DNA of 37,500 bases from Cristatella mucedo (Eukaryota > Bryozoa > Phylactolaemata > Cristatellidae): the NCBI GenBank assembly GCA_009760855.2, contig WPIO01000001.1:1165001-1202500 (forward strand), given 5' to 3'. A model generated the notes under the pieces. The model saw only the letters and a list, made by a program, of their open reading frames with translations. It made no database searches and had not been told where the DNA came from. Positions 1-10,715 of this stretch are shown one piece after another. Made by a program: the position numbers and the translations under genes. Within the stretch, counting starts at the first letter, position 1. The number at the start of each line of letters is the position of its first letter.

Positions 1-1185
1 TCTAAACTCAATGCTTAGTGTCAATTCTAAGCAGCTCTGAGAGTTCGTGACTCAATTGCAATGTAAGAGATAATGACCGTTCTTATTTTTTCGTAGAGGC
101 TAAGCAAGCAAATCGCCAATCAATTAAAGACCCTGGCATTAATTATTGATGCCTTTATGTGCAAGTTTTTAGCACGTAGCTTCTTAACTTAATTTAATAG
201 CACTAATAATATTCGATTAAAATATTTCTCAGAATAATCACAAAAATCCTATAGCCAGCTGGACAAAATACATATCTATCTACCATTATCAGTTTCAATG
301 CTGCGAGCAGAAAACGTTGCTAGTCAACTAATTTTCCTAAAAATGTGTCATCCTTGAAAAATCGCATAGTGGAAAATGGAAAATTCTTTAGGAAATGTGC
401 ACCACTTGATTTAGAAAAATTTTATGTTAGGTAATCTCTACAATCGCATAGCTTCAGACAAGTATATTTTTAAATTTCAAATCCCATCTACTCTAAATTT
501 AATTCTCTCAATACAGCAACGTTCGGTTACATAACGCGGAATAGTACGGCTTACTTCCGGTATCTAGAGCATTTGGTAGCATGAGAGGTTGTTCGCACCG
601 ATCAATTAAATTAAATTAAATTAATTTAATTAAATTAAATTCAGTTCCCGAAAGCTAAGTCGAAGCTAGTTCAATACGTCGAAGCAATTGTTCAACGCAC
701 AGTGCCGCATTCTTTCGCTCACCGTTTGTATCTAGTCCTTCGCCTCCTTCGCCTTCCTCGGTCTGTCAAGCTTTTGAATACGTGAACACCCACTGTAGCT
801 CTATTGAGCTTCCTATTATGCTTCCTGGTACTTGTTTAGCATCCCGAGACGTAACAGGGTTCCATATTTAGATAGTTATATCAATTATCTCATTTGTGCG
901 GCAAAAGGCACCGCTTAGCATGCCATTCATGTAAACTATGGCCAAGTCGAAGTAAAAGAGTTACATTCTCAGTCTATGCAATTGGTCTAGAGGATCGTTG
1001 TGAAATATTGACCGTCGACTACTTGATCCTGGTTGCCCGGGCAATTGCAAGTAATCATCCTTATTTTAGTCCTTTTAAAATAAGACATTTACGTTATTTC
1101 GTTGTCAAGTTACTTAATTTGTCCAGTTACGTGAGAGACCCAAGGATGCTCCACTTTGCTCCTGTAGTAAGGTGCACGCCTTTAA
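1..1185. other. AT-rich unassigned DNA
   Basis: No coding, RNA or mobile-element signature is recognisable here. The only structure is an AT-only palindromic run at about 601-641 built of AATTAAATTAAATTAAATTA and its complement. An open frame on the plus strand from 894 runs to 1295, but its last third is antisense to a LINE fragment and its composition is not protein-like, so it is not called. Confidence 0.5.
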
Positions 1186-1189
1186 AGAC

Positions 1190-1499
1190 CAGTGTCGTAG
1201 ACTTGAACCTGTATCTCCGTCTGCAACTTCACAAAGCCATAGAGACTAGGTGGGTGTTACGCAGGAGAGTTTTGTATAGCGCACTCACAGCCTAAGCGGC
1301 TTTCAGTATGCATTCGGTAGCCGACAGACATCGTCTCACGCATCACTGATAAAGTGGGAAGAATAGCAGAGTCAGGAGAGCAGTTAAAGTCGTGAGTAGT
1401 ATGGAAGTAGCGCTCAGGACCATAGTACAAGAATTGTGGAAGCGAGTTCCCCAGTCTAGGACCTGCAGAGCTAAAGCTTCTGTCGCCAACGGTCTTGAG

Positions 1500-1500
<1 letters not shown>
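1190..1500 (-). mobile_element. LINE family 2, 3' end fragment (CR1/L2-type reverse transcriptase C-terminus)
   Basis: The minus-strand translation contains LKTVGDRSFSSAGPRLGNSL, the motif found just before the C-terminus of CR1/L2/Jockey-type ORF2 proteins (usually GDRAFS..AP.LWNSLP). The rest of the frame, ending IQNSPA, matches the copy at 25.1-25.4 kb almost residue for residue, and the shared DNA ends at GACGGAGATAC on the minus strand. The copy is 5'-truncated and has lost the W of LWNSL (here LGNSL). It is a dead fragment, joined at its 5' side to a family-1 LINE relic. Confidence 0.75.
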
Positions 1501-1968
<468 letters not shown>

Positions 1969-3319
1969 AAATAATAATAAAGGGTAGTAGCTGCTAGCGC
2001 TACTAGTCAGGTTGAGGTGTGGGACGTACAGCGTCCCGGGGTTGACATTACTTGGGCCAATAATATTGATGCTGGCGTATGATTACATTTTAGGAGTAGC
2101 TGCTCAGCTTACAATCTTCATGCGACAACTACTGAAAAATCGTCCAGCTGTTCCTATTTCGTCTTTTATTAGAGAACGCGAGGATATAAGTGGTTAGGAC
2201 TCGCCTCTGCCAAAAGGAACAGGGCATTATGCAAGGAGCCAACGAACCATTGTCAGTAGCAACCTCGGGGTAGCCAAACCAGGTGACATAAGATGCACGA
2301 TTGGTTGGATATGCGTCCCGTTATGCCATTTTCATTCGATCTTCCCAGGGAGATATACATGCCTGAATGCTGGTTGACGCAGCACCATCCAGGATTGCAT
2401 TTAAATGACAAAAACTAAACGATCGTAGACATTGGTCGAGCCCTCATCCTAAACATAGGAGCAGGCGAATCGATAGTAGCAGACGTGGCAGGCGAGGAAG
2501 AAGATAAGGAAACGAGCACACAAGTACATGAATTCAGGACTTCCTGAAGATACAGAAACAAGGTTTTAACGTCCATGAATCCGCAGTTTTTTACGTAATT
2601 GCTACGGAAAAATTAAACAGGTAAGCTTTGAACAGGCGTTAGCTGCCACGTATGCCTAATTTTCTGCCTAAAGTTCGATTTTCAAAAAAATTAGCATAAG
2701 TCAGAAAACATGAGCCTTTGTCAAACCTCAAGAAGAAGATGTCTGTTGTGCTGTATACCTTAGCTTACACAATAAAGAGAGCAGGCAGTGCAACGATTGC
2801 TGCAAAACCTTACAACATCTGTATCAGCCTAATTTTTGCTATTTGTGCATTATGCAGTGTTTAACCTGTGATGCTAAACACTCCACTTTGCTGTGAAGAA
2901 CAACACAAAGAAGCAAAACAAAAAATAAGAGTGAAGATGAAACACTGCTAGCAGCTACCGTACAACACGAAAGGTAATTAAAGAATCGCGCTCGGGATTT
3001 ACAAGTTCAAACCCAAATACCCATTCACTTGCGGCATATGTAGAAGCGTTACACACTGTTCCTGATTTTATGATGACGGCAGCGTAGAATAGTACAGCCG
3101 CTACAATATTGTAGAAAAGAATCTACAACGGATAGTTTGCATTGTATTCTTCTAGTAAAATGATATCGAGCCTCAAAGCATGTTGATGTGGGCACGGGAC
3201 TCTATTCTACGTATCTATCAAAGTCTACTAGATAATTGTTTGCAGTGTCCTTTAACAGCACAAGATTAATTGTTCAATCACAATGCAAATGCGTCGTGTA
3301 ACAGCTAACTAGTTGATGA
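1969..3319. other. Unassigned DNA
   Basis: No recognisable gene or mobile element. The longest open frame (2012-2197, plus strand, 61 codons) shows no known motif and no codon-like pattern. A B-box-like GTTCAAACCC at about 3006 lacks a convincing A box or SINE body. Confidence 0.5.
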
Positions 3320-3320
3320 C

Positions 3321-3410
<90 letters not shown>

Positions 3411-3479
3411 CTAAGAGAGACTAGTAAGGGTAAACGAAAGAAAAAAGGAAATGAGAGGGAGAGAGAAAAAAGGAAATGA

Positions 3480-3512
<33 letters not shown>
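3320..3512. repeat. (GA)n microsatellite with internal 25-bp tandem duplication
   Basis: A long pure GA tract (about 3332-3408) is followed by a purine-rich interruption and a second GA tract. Inside lie two identical adjacent 25-bp units (3441-3465 and 3466-3490, beginning AAAAAAGGAAATGAGAGGG). The bases after the array (TGGGT.....TGACTTG.CTTGA) weakly resemble the LINE family 1 sequence that follows the array at 1.6 kb and 36.1 kb. Confidence 0.95.
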
Positions 3513-3514
<2 letters not shown>

Positions 3515-4364
3515 GGGTGACAATGACTTGCTTGACTGGAGATCTAAGCTAACATGTTTTGATCATTTAAATCTAAAAATATCTCATCCAAATTGACATC
3601 TACGACGCAGTTCTTTTGAGGAGCGATATACGGCAATAGATTGGTCTGACTGACGAGGCTCCCTGGTGAAAGCCCGCCAGTCAAATTTACCGAAATCAGT
3701 GTCAGGTGATGGCTCGTTCTCAGCAAGTACATGATCATTGTTGAGTTTCAAGAATCCTAAACTATTTTTTATTCATTTAGGAGCCCTTCTGAAAGTAACT
3801 ATAGCCCTTGGCTTACGCTGTCTCCTCTGTAATGAAAAATCTCATAGCACATGTCATTAAAGCCCTCATAATGAGCCGGTGCAGCATTTAATAAACTGAC
3901 TCCATCCTTCTTGAAATTTAGTGAACTATTAGTTTTAGTAAACAAAAAGCGACAACGAATTCACACTCTTTCACATAGTGAGTCTAAGAATGAGACGAGA
4001 AATAGTTAAGGCAAACCATTTAAAATACGAAACTTTGCTGTCCTAATTAGAGATGCCTTCATTCGATCACTGTCGTGTTTTCGTGACTCATGGGTCTTCT
4101 TTGTCAACTGGATGACAAATAATTTAGGATTCAGAACACCACCTTAACTGTTAGTCATTACGCGTCATCCCTATCCAACATTATGGACTAATTATCATAG
4201 TGGATAGTTGAAACTACTTTCTACTAGCTCCCTGAATCTCTTTACGCCTAGACTCACGCAACTCTTAACTCATCGTAAGCATTGGCAAAATTGCCTCACG
4301 AGACCTCGGAATTTGAAACATTTTGGTGCTAGATTTTTTTATCCATGAAACTTGGTCATTTAGC
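3513..4364. other. Unassigned DNA
   Basis: No supported gene. A 64-codon minus-strand open frame (3738 to 3544) has a fairly protein-like composition (for example PYIAPQKNCVVDVNLDEIFL) but no recognised family, splice context or neighbour, so it is only noted. Confidence 0.4.
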
Positions 4365-4540
4365 TCCGTTTCTGGCGGAACTGCGATGGATTCCTGTTAA
4401 TCAACTTTAATTGAGAAAAAATCCTACGCACGTTCACCGTTAATTGCTGAGCTCCTCAGTGTCTAGCTGAACTATTGCATGAGCTGTAGCCGCCTAGTAC
4501 GCTCAGGTACTCTAGGGCAACAAAGAAGCCACACCATTCT
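4365..4540 (+). mobile_element. LINE family 2 fragment, left part, decayed
   Basis: The DNA aligns by eye with the 25.0-25.1 kb copy. ELRWIPVNQL corresponds to the LHWLPV.QRI motif downstream of the RT domain, and GTCTAGCTGAACT...GCATGAG...GCCTAGTACGCTCAGGT corresponds to the region translated there as YLAELLHQFQPIRALR. Stops and frameshifts abolish any coding. The rest of the element resumes at about 4985 after some 440 bp of unassigned sequence. Confidence 0.5.
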
Positions 4541-4984
4541 TTACGTAACGATACGTTCTCTTCTGATACAGGGTCTGATGGATTTTATTCAGCAGTCGTG
4601 GGTTGCGACTTTAATTCAACTTACTTCTTTGACTATTTTTATTTATCAAAGCTTTTGACTTTCTTCATTTGAGTGAGATAAAAGTCTGCTGAGTGCACTT
4701 CACGGCTAAGGATTCAAGCGTACTTTTGAAAACTCTTGAGTAACACCTTACTGCATATTTTAATTTGCAGACGTAGTCATGCAAAATATCACACCAAGCC
4801 TATGCTTTCCATCGCAGCAGCGATTTGCCTAACAGGCTAATTTCGTATTTACTCGAAAAGCAAAACACCACTTCGAGTAAAGTTGAACTGACCGGAATCT
4901 CAGCAACGTCGCTCACAGAACGGACAGCTTTGCAGCTACCAAAAAAAGGGGGTATCGTTGTTGTAGTATTTCCAAAGTATTTTT
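4541..4984. other. Unassigned insert-like segment
   Basis: This segment separates two parts of a LINE family 2 relic and matches nothing else recognised in the window. It contains a short poly-A/poly-G stretch (AAAAAAAGGGGG near 4941). It could be an old insertion or simply diverged LINE sequence. Confidence 0.35.
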
Positions 4985-5075
4985 ACTACCAATTTTGCTT
5001 TGAAGGTCCTACACTGTGGAACTCACATCTACAATTCTTAGGTAACGACATTTATTCTCCTTCTGTCACTGCCCC
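4985..5075 (+). mobile_element. LINE family 2 fragment, middle part (host of a nested LINE)
   Basis: GGTCCTACACTGTGGAACTC and the following ACAATTCTTAGGTAACGAC match the 25.19 kb copy closely (protein GP.LWNS..QFLGND). The match breaks near 5070, where an L2-like copy begins, and resumes at about 6557. Confidence 0.75.
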
Positions 5076-5106
5076 CAATCGTTTCCACACTTGCCGAACA
5101 CTTCAC

Positions 5107-5966
5107 TCTACCGAATCGGCTTTCCTAAGGGTGGACCTTCTCGGGAATGCAGACTTTGATGAAATCTTTTTGCTTGATCTGCTTGATCTTTCGGCAGCAC
5201 TCGATACTATCGATCAAGAAGTCCTTCTTGAGCGTCTCCATTCTCGCCTGAGCATCACTGGCATTGCGCTGCAATGTTTCAGGTCCTATCTTAGTGGGAG
5301 ACTCCAGAGTATTGATTTGTGAAAGGACAGAGATCATGCGAAACCACTTAAGTACGGGTTAGCTCAGGGTTACAGCCGTGTTCGGTCCACTTTGTTCGCA
5401 GTTTGTACTCTCCCTCTTGCCGATATAAGTGCCAAGCACAATCTGGGCTTTTACTTCTATGCTGATGACACTCATTTGTACCTTTTCTTTTATCCATCCC
5501 AGCCCTTGAGCACGTCAAATTATGTAGACACACACTTGTTGCATTTATCAATGACATCAGCACATGGATGGCAGCAAACTTTCTTAAATTGATTGGTGAC
5601 AAAGCCAACTTACCTGTTATCGGCAAACCAAGTGTTATTCAGTAATTGCAAAGAAAACCCAACGCTCAAAATTGGTTCTTCCAGAATATCTCGTGTTGAA
5701 TCTGCAAGTAATCTAGGCTTCCTGTTCCAAAGTGACCTTTCCTTAGATGACCACATCAGCTCCACACTCAAGTATGCTGACGTTCATCTAAATTATATTG
5801 AGGAAATTCGAGCTCGCTCAGACAGAGATACTACATTCAAATTGATTCTGCACATTTGAAAATGCCATCTCGACATCTGTGACTCGCCGCTTGCTGGTCC
5901 CATTGTGTGCAATCAGGCGCTTACAGTTGGTGCAAAACTATTCAGCTAGGCTCGTCTGTAGTGCGC
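5107..5966 (+). pseudogene. Reverse-transcriptase pseudogene of the nested L2-like copy
   Basis: The frames, read across several shifts, give a CR1/L2-type RT. Visible parts are the A motif LSAALDTIDQEVLLERL with its Asp, FRSYLSGRLQSI (5279-5314), a GLAQGYS relic of the usual GVPQGSVLGP, and the intact C motif F-Y-A-D-D (Tyr-Ala-Asp-Asp codons at 5458-5469). Downstream comes NLGFLFQSDLSLDDHISSTL, the conserved stretch before the connection domain. The N-terminal endonuclease and the first RT motifs are absent (5' truncation). Stops at 5320, 5590 and elsewhere rule out function. Confidence 0.85.
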
Positions 5967-6030
5967 TAATAATAATACTAATGCACTTTATAAAGCGCCC
6001 TCAGAGAACTCAGTCTCTCTCTGGGCGCTA
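5967..6030 (-). mobile_element. LINE tail-only insertion (hairpin plus TAA repeat)
   Basis: This 64-bp block reads on the minus strand as the family 1 3' hairpin (GCGCCCAGAGAGAGACTGAG...GAGGGCGCTTTATAAAG) followed by a TTATTATTA tail. The surrounding LINE copy continues on either side (GTCTGTAGTGCG to the left, ACATCAAACCACATCAC to the right, both matching 18.26-18.30 kb). It is an extreme 5'-truncated insertion of the tail alone, in the opposite orientation. Confidence 0.75.
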
Positions 6031-6556
6031 CGCTGTTGCCACATCAAACCACATCACTTCTTGCAGACCTGCACCGGGTCTCAACTAAGCAGCGTATCAA
6101 CTTCGAGGTTCTGTCACTTACTTTTTGATTATTTCATTCTCTTCCTTTAGCCTACCTATTGAAAATACTCCTCACCAGGCGAAGAATTGTACTACCTGCT
6201 ATTCTGAGTCTAACCGTTTAGGCGTACCTCGTACGAACCTCAAAACTATTGGAGACCTAGCCTTTGGTTCTATGCTTCTAAAGCATGAAACTCACTACCG
6301 ACGCATGTCACAACGTCACTGACAAGACGGCATTTAAAAATAAGCTTAAAGTGCATTGTTTGCTACAGCATTTAGTGGGTCTTTGTGATTCGCCCTTCGT
6401 TGGCATATACCATCTAATAATATGCCTGCTACTTGTGGATTTTACCACTAATCATTTGGTAATGCTTTCTATTTAGCATCTGCACAAAGTGCCTAGAAAG
6501 AGATTCAGTTCTCTGAGAGCGCTGTATAAATGTATTATTTTTATTATCATTATTAT

Positions 6557-6755
6557 TACTTCCATGCTACTAATTTTGTCGACTGAGCCCTGGCTCAGCT
6601 AAGCCTCTCACTTTCTCTTGGTTGCTTTCTATTAGTCTTTGGCGTATGCGTACCGAAAACCGTTAAGTTTGTTGGGGCGCTATAAAAAACTCTCCCACGT
6701 ACTAAGTATTTGTAGCATTTTGGAGTTACAGATGGAGATACACACTTAAAAACAC
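6557..6755 (+). mobile_element. LINE family 2 fragment, right part
   Basis: ACTTCCATGCTACT resumes the 25.29 kb match exactly where the nested copy ends. GCGTATGCGTACCGAAAACC and CTATAAAAAACTCTCCCACG correspond to the end of the family 2 reading frame and 3' UTR. The shared sequence stops at GAGTTACAGATGGAGATAC (about 6755). Confidence 0.75.
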
Positions 6756-9300
6756 ATAAATCCAAGTACATGTTGTCTTATATTTATAAGCGCCTGCCGC
6801 ACGGATTGATAGAAAGCCTCAAAATCAACTAATAGCCAACAGTGCATCTCACCATGTGAGAAGTTTTGAGCCTGATATTAAATTTGTGTCAACACAAATT
6901 TAACTAAGTGACCAATAAATGAAATAGAAAAATTGCAATTCTAACATGAAAGCTCATTTTTATTCTCAAGCTAACCCGAAAATGTATCTGCTACTTAACA
7001 AAACAATCTCGAGGTGGGCGATAAAGCCGAAACGAAAAAATACTGTCGACAGCATTGACTAAAATACTTCTTTTATTATAAATTGAATACCTCACGGATT
7101 ATAGGGTTTCAATACCCATCTAAGCCGGATCATTTGTCTGATGTGAATGAAAGGTTATCAATTACGAGATTATACTACGACGAACGCGCGTAGTTCAGAA
7201 TTTACTCTTACATTTTCGCTTTTCCTTTGTCTCTACCACCTAAATTGCCCATAAATGGCACAACGTTTTTATTGTTTTTATTGCTTTTTATTTTTTGACT
7301 ATCAAGTCATATTTTTGAAAAAGATCTGGTGACCAAATTGCCTCTCTTGGAATCTCTGGTAGGTGGCTTGTCAGACGGACTACTGCCTAGAATGTGGAAA
7401 CCGCCCAGGCCCCATCGGCTTTACCTTAAATGAGTACACCCCGACTTGCCTTAGTCTTAGTCTTAGCTTTTCCCTGCATCACTCGTTCTGTTCGCGATAT
7501 TATACGCACCCATCAGGTCTTTGCCAACAAGCAGAGCTAACGAACTTATACCCATTGCAGATTTGTGTATTGATTAACATGAACTACTTCGGCGAACGTC
7601 TTGTTAGGCAGACTTCATCCAAGAATCTGAACTGCTCCATGCACTAGAGAATATTGCATCACTCTCTACTTTGAATTTAATTAATTAATGCTCTCGACTG
7701 TGCACTCTGGACAGAGAAATTCTTATCACTGGACGGCCCTTGTTAGCCTAGTGTCCCGGAGTTTGAACCCTCGACTACTTAAAATTATTTCGTCGTTTAC
7801 ATTGCGCCAGATTGCAATTGAACTGCCTTGATGTCGACAAGTTCAACAACGGTGAAATGAAATCTGTTACATAACAAGAGGTCATTGAAAAGCGTTCTTG
7901 CCGACCGAAATAAAATGCAGACCATGCTTCGGGAAGGCCCGTTGCAGGGAAGTCTCAGAGAGAAGAGATGGCTAAGGGGAACTCATATTTTTAACACAAT
8001 TCTCAGATTACCTGAGTTTTCGGGCTGTTAGAGACTTACCTCATACTTTATTCCTGAAGGAAATTGCCTATTGATAGAAAATAGGTAAAGAAAAAACCAA
8101 ACTGACTCTGTCAACAAGCCGATCACAGCAACAGCCAGTGGATAAATTTGTTGAATGGCGTGAGAACATAAATAGCCATAATAAGAAGTTCAATGTGATG
8201 TAGAGGCCACAATTGAGTAGATGTAGAGGCCACAACTAATAGGCAGATCTAAAATTAAACAGAAAAATTTCTATCTAGCTGCAACTTTTGCTAGCTTACT
8301 GTAGCATGAAATCCAGAAACTGACAGCGATTCCTCATGGCCTCGGCGTCAATCTCAATTGCAAAGCTTCAGTAGCATGCGTGCTTTTATGAGCTCCAGTA
8401 GTGACACTAGCAAGGCATACATTCGGAAAGAGAACTGTTTCTACAATAACAAAAAGCTGATTATGAGGAGACAGACGCCACGAGTTACAGCCTCGCTACC
8501 AAACCCCCACCTAACCTGAGTTTTCATACAATAATACGTAAGCAGCTGTAAAGACGAGTTAATTCAATACATTAATTTCAGTGTGCACGCAATCCATCTG
8601 AACTAGTTGAATTCACGCTGGCAGGACTAGCGGCGTCAATCGATAAAGCGGCTCCATTTTGCATTTTATTTAAACTTCCAAAGCCCAATTTGTGGCACAC
8701 GTGAATGCAAAGAGAAAGAAACTGATAATCTCAAATGTCTCTTGGTCTGAAGATAACTAAATCAAGATTAAATCACGTCTGCTAATAACAATTTTTGCTT
8801 CGCCCGTTCGAACGGTCTTTTATGTGCTTGTGTGAGCAAAAACTAAGCCTATTATTTTGCTTATTAATTGACATGGCTCAATCCAGCATTTTTTCTTAGT
8901 CTACATTGGCAACATATTTTTATTTGCATTTCAAATTAATCATGACTACGCGAGAAAATGTGCGTCGCCTTTCAGTCGAGCCCCCATGTCAAATACCATA
9001 CCACATGCTCTGTGCGAAAGCAAAAATATTTATCCGGAGACAAACCGTCAGCTCTGCGAGAGACATCTCTATGATTGCAGTATATAAGCTCGAAAACGTT
9101 TAATCACATATGCAGCTAAATTTGTCAAAGGATACTCAAAATGAAGTATGGAAATTGTTACAAGCAAGCCTAACTCATATTTGACATTTTACTTTGATCC
9201 CTGCAGTAATGGCCAATGCATGGAATTTACAATGCACGCTGCTTCACTGCAAATGATTCCTTAAAAGTTAGAATTATTTAAGATACTGCAAACACGTACA
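6756..9300. other. Unassigned DNA
   Basis: No gene or element is recognised in this 2.5 kb. Open frames are short and unconvincing, including 94 codons at 7363-7647 and 65 codons at 8906-9103. A direct 23-bp duplication lies at 8197-8242. A tRNA B-box-like sequence on the minus strand near 7770 (GGTTCAAACTCC) has no further SINE body. Confidence 0.45.
8197..8242. repeat. 23-bp tandem duplication
   Basis: GATGTAGAGGCCACAA occurs at 8197-8212 and again at 8220-8235, with a period of 23 bp. The remaining bases of the units differ slightly. Confidence 0.85.
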
Positions 9301-9339
9301 ACGACTGTGACAGCCGTATGCACGACCCGTCATCGGGCT

Positions 9340-9420
9340 GGGTGGCGCGACCGGTTGTAGGACATTTCCCACCTGGTGGACCCTAGGACAGTTCCCCTCC
9401 AGGGTAGAACATTTCCTCCT
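9340..9420. repeat. GGACATTTCCC-type minisatellite, left inverted counterpart
   Basis: Repeated variants of GTAGGACATTTCCCACCTGG, CTAGGACAGTTCCCCTCC and GTAGAACATTTCCTCC follow each other with a spacing of about 20-25 bp. They are the reverse complement of the GGGGGAATRTCC units at 10185-10275. Confidence 0.65.
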
Positions 9421-9448
9421 ATGTTGATTAATGCATAACTATTAATAC

Positions 9449-9450
<2 letters not shown>

Positions 9451-9518
<68 letters not shown>
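9451..9518. repeat. (TA)n microsatellite
   Basis: An uninterrupted AT run of more than 50 bp, then one GT interruption and more AT. The Ile-Tyr frames it creates are artefacts. Confidence 0.97.
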
Positions 9519-9880
9519 GATCAAATGAAGTTCACGCTCTAATAAAATAAAATCAACTCTGTATACTTAGAAGAATGGATGGATTATAAGGATGGCTTCT
9601 AATGGAGAGAGCGGTGGCGATGGTTGCAGCGGCTGCGGCGGCAGCGATGAGCTATACAGTTTGGTCCCGCGGGAGTTAGGTCCCGCTCGACGCCGCCAGG
9701 CATTTGTTCGTATCCGTCAAAGCGGACGCGCGCAACGGCGTGACGCGCGTTCCTGCAAACAAGTGCTAAGCCTCTGAGGTCTGCTGAGTATAACTGAGCT
9801 CAAGAGATCTAGTGACGCCCCAATGTGCACTAATTAAAGCGTGGAATACGAGCAAGGGTGGATTTAGGCGGCGGAGGCGC
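9519..9880. other. GC-rich segment with a 61-codon open frame, not a supported gene
   Basis: An ATG at 9592 opens a 61-codon frame rich in Gly, Ser and Arg (MASNGESGGDGCSGCGGSDE near its start). The codons come from a GGCGGC/GCGGCT simple-sequence bias, no family is recognised, and it is boxed in between a TA microsatellite and a telomere-like repeat. More likely repeat-element sequence than a gene. Confidence 0.35.
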
Positions 9881-10180
9881 AGCCCGCCCTAAACCCGTAA
9901 AACCTAAACCTACAAACCCAAACATTAAACCATAAACCCTAAAACCATAAACCCGAAGCCCTAAGCACTAAACCCTAAACCCTAAAAACCCTAAACCCTG
10001 AACTCTAAACCCTAAAACACTAAACCCGAAACCCGAAACCCTAAAACCCTAAACACTAAACCCTAAAGTTTAAACACTAAACCTTAAACTCTAAAACCCT
10101 AAACTCTAAACCCTAAAACACTAAACCCTAAGTAAACCCTAAACCCTAAACGCTAAAACCTAAACCCTATACCATATACC
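9881..10180 (+). repeat. Degenerate CCCTAAA (TTTAGGG-type) telomere-like array
   Basis: About 300 bp of CCCTAAA heptamers mixed with 6- to 9-base variants (ACCCTAAAA, AAACACT, AAACTCT, AAACCCG). The heptamer (minus strand TTTAGGG) is the plant and algal telomere type; most animals use TTAGGG. The heavy decay indicates an old interstitial array rather than a chromosome end. Confidence 0.85.
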
Positions 10181-10182
10181 CG

Positions 10183-10276
10183 GGGGTATGTCCTACACCA
10201 GGGGGAATATCCGGGGGAATGTCTGGAGGAGGGAATTTCCTGGGGGTGGGGAACGTCCAGGGGGAATATCCGTACC
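10183..10276 (+). repeat. GGGGGAATRTCC minisatellite
   Basis: Five or six short units in tandem: GGGGGTATGTCC, GGGGGAATATCC, GGGGGAATGTC, GGGAATTTCC, GGGGAACGTCC and GGGGGAATATCC. One unit (GGGAATTTCC) fits the NF-kappaB consensus GGGRNNYYCC, but that may be coincidence. Confidence 0.8.
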
Positions 10277-10715
10277 CCGGTGCGATCGACCAACAAGTCT
10301 GCTGGTTCTAATACCAAGCGCTTTATTCAGAACCACGCCGGCCATGCCCAGTCTACACACTTTAGATAGGGGAACTCACGCCACCTTCCCCGTACTCCTT
10401 TAACAGCCCTTATATTCCGCGCATGAGTTGTTTTTCGCACTGTCGGGCCATTGTTCTTTCCGAACCCGTCCAACAGCTAGCGGCAGTTTGTGGTAGCTGG
10501 ATGTCCCCACAGATGCCGCCAATGCTTTGGGCTGGACTGCCGAGTCATCAGCCGAGCGTCATTTCCGGCCCCTCCAGCGCTCGAGAGCCTTCGGCTGCTA
10601 CTTAGGCAGTCTGAGCCCTCGCTGGGTTACCGCCCTGCGCTTGAAGGCTGCTGAGTCCTATTCCTTCATAGCTATATACAAAGATTCCACGAGTTATGAA
10701 ATAAGTTGCATATGA
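10277..10715 (-). mobile_element. LTR-like sequence (possible solo LTR)
   Basis: On the minus strand the block has, in order, a TATA-type box (GGAATATAAGGG near 10415), a polyadenylation signal in CTGAATAAAGCGC about 80 bp further on (near 10325), and a short GT-containing end TTGTTGGTCGATCGCA. This order is typical of a retrovirus-like LTR (U3-R-U5). It is GC-rich compared with its surroundings. No internal gag/pol, no second LTR and no target-site duplication were found, so the boundaries are uncertain. The plus-strand frames over it are not considered genes. Confidence 0.35.

Larger units (their letters stand above)
5100..6558 (+). mobile_element. LINE family 1 (L2-like), 5'-truncated copy nested in family 2
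   Basis: The copy starts within the reverse-transcriptase domain and ends at a hairpin plus a TTATTATC-type tail (6518-6558). In order it shows the AFDTIDH-like motif (LSAALDTIDQEVLLERLHSR, 5186-5245), the QG motif region, the catalytic FYADD box, the LVIGKPSVIQ equivalent, the QLVQN.AARLV motif and the final PRTNLK..GD.AF..  region. It is broken by several frameshifts and stops and carries a 64-bp antisense tail fragment at 5967-6030. Both flanks are family 2 LINE sequence, so it inserted into that element. Confidence 0.85.

Noticed and set aside
894-1295. 133-codon plus-strand open frame
   Set aside because: Its last third is antisense to a LINE family 2 fragment; the rest has no motif or protein-like composition.
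2990-3030. tRNA B-box-like GTTCAAACCC
   Set aside because: No A box at the right distance and no match to the SINE body.
7730-7790. Reversed B-box-like sequence GAGTTTGAACCC
   Set aside because: Only the B box is recognisable; neither SINE body nor tail follows.
9592-9777. 61-codon ATG frame in a GC-rich segment
   Set aside because: Simple GGC/GCG bias, enclosed by repeats, no family recognised.
10188-10715. Three overlapping plus-strand frames
   Set aside because: They lie over the minisatellite and an LTR-like block on the other strand; no motif.
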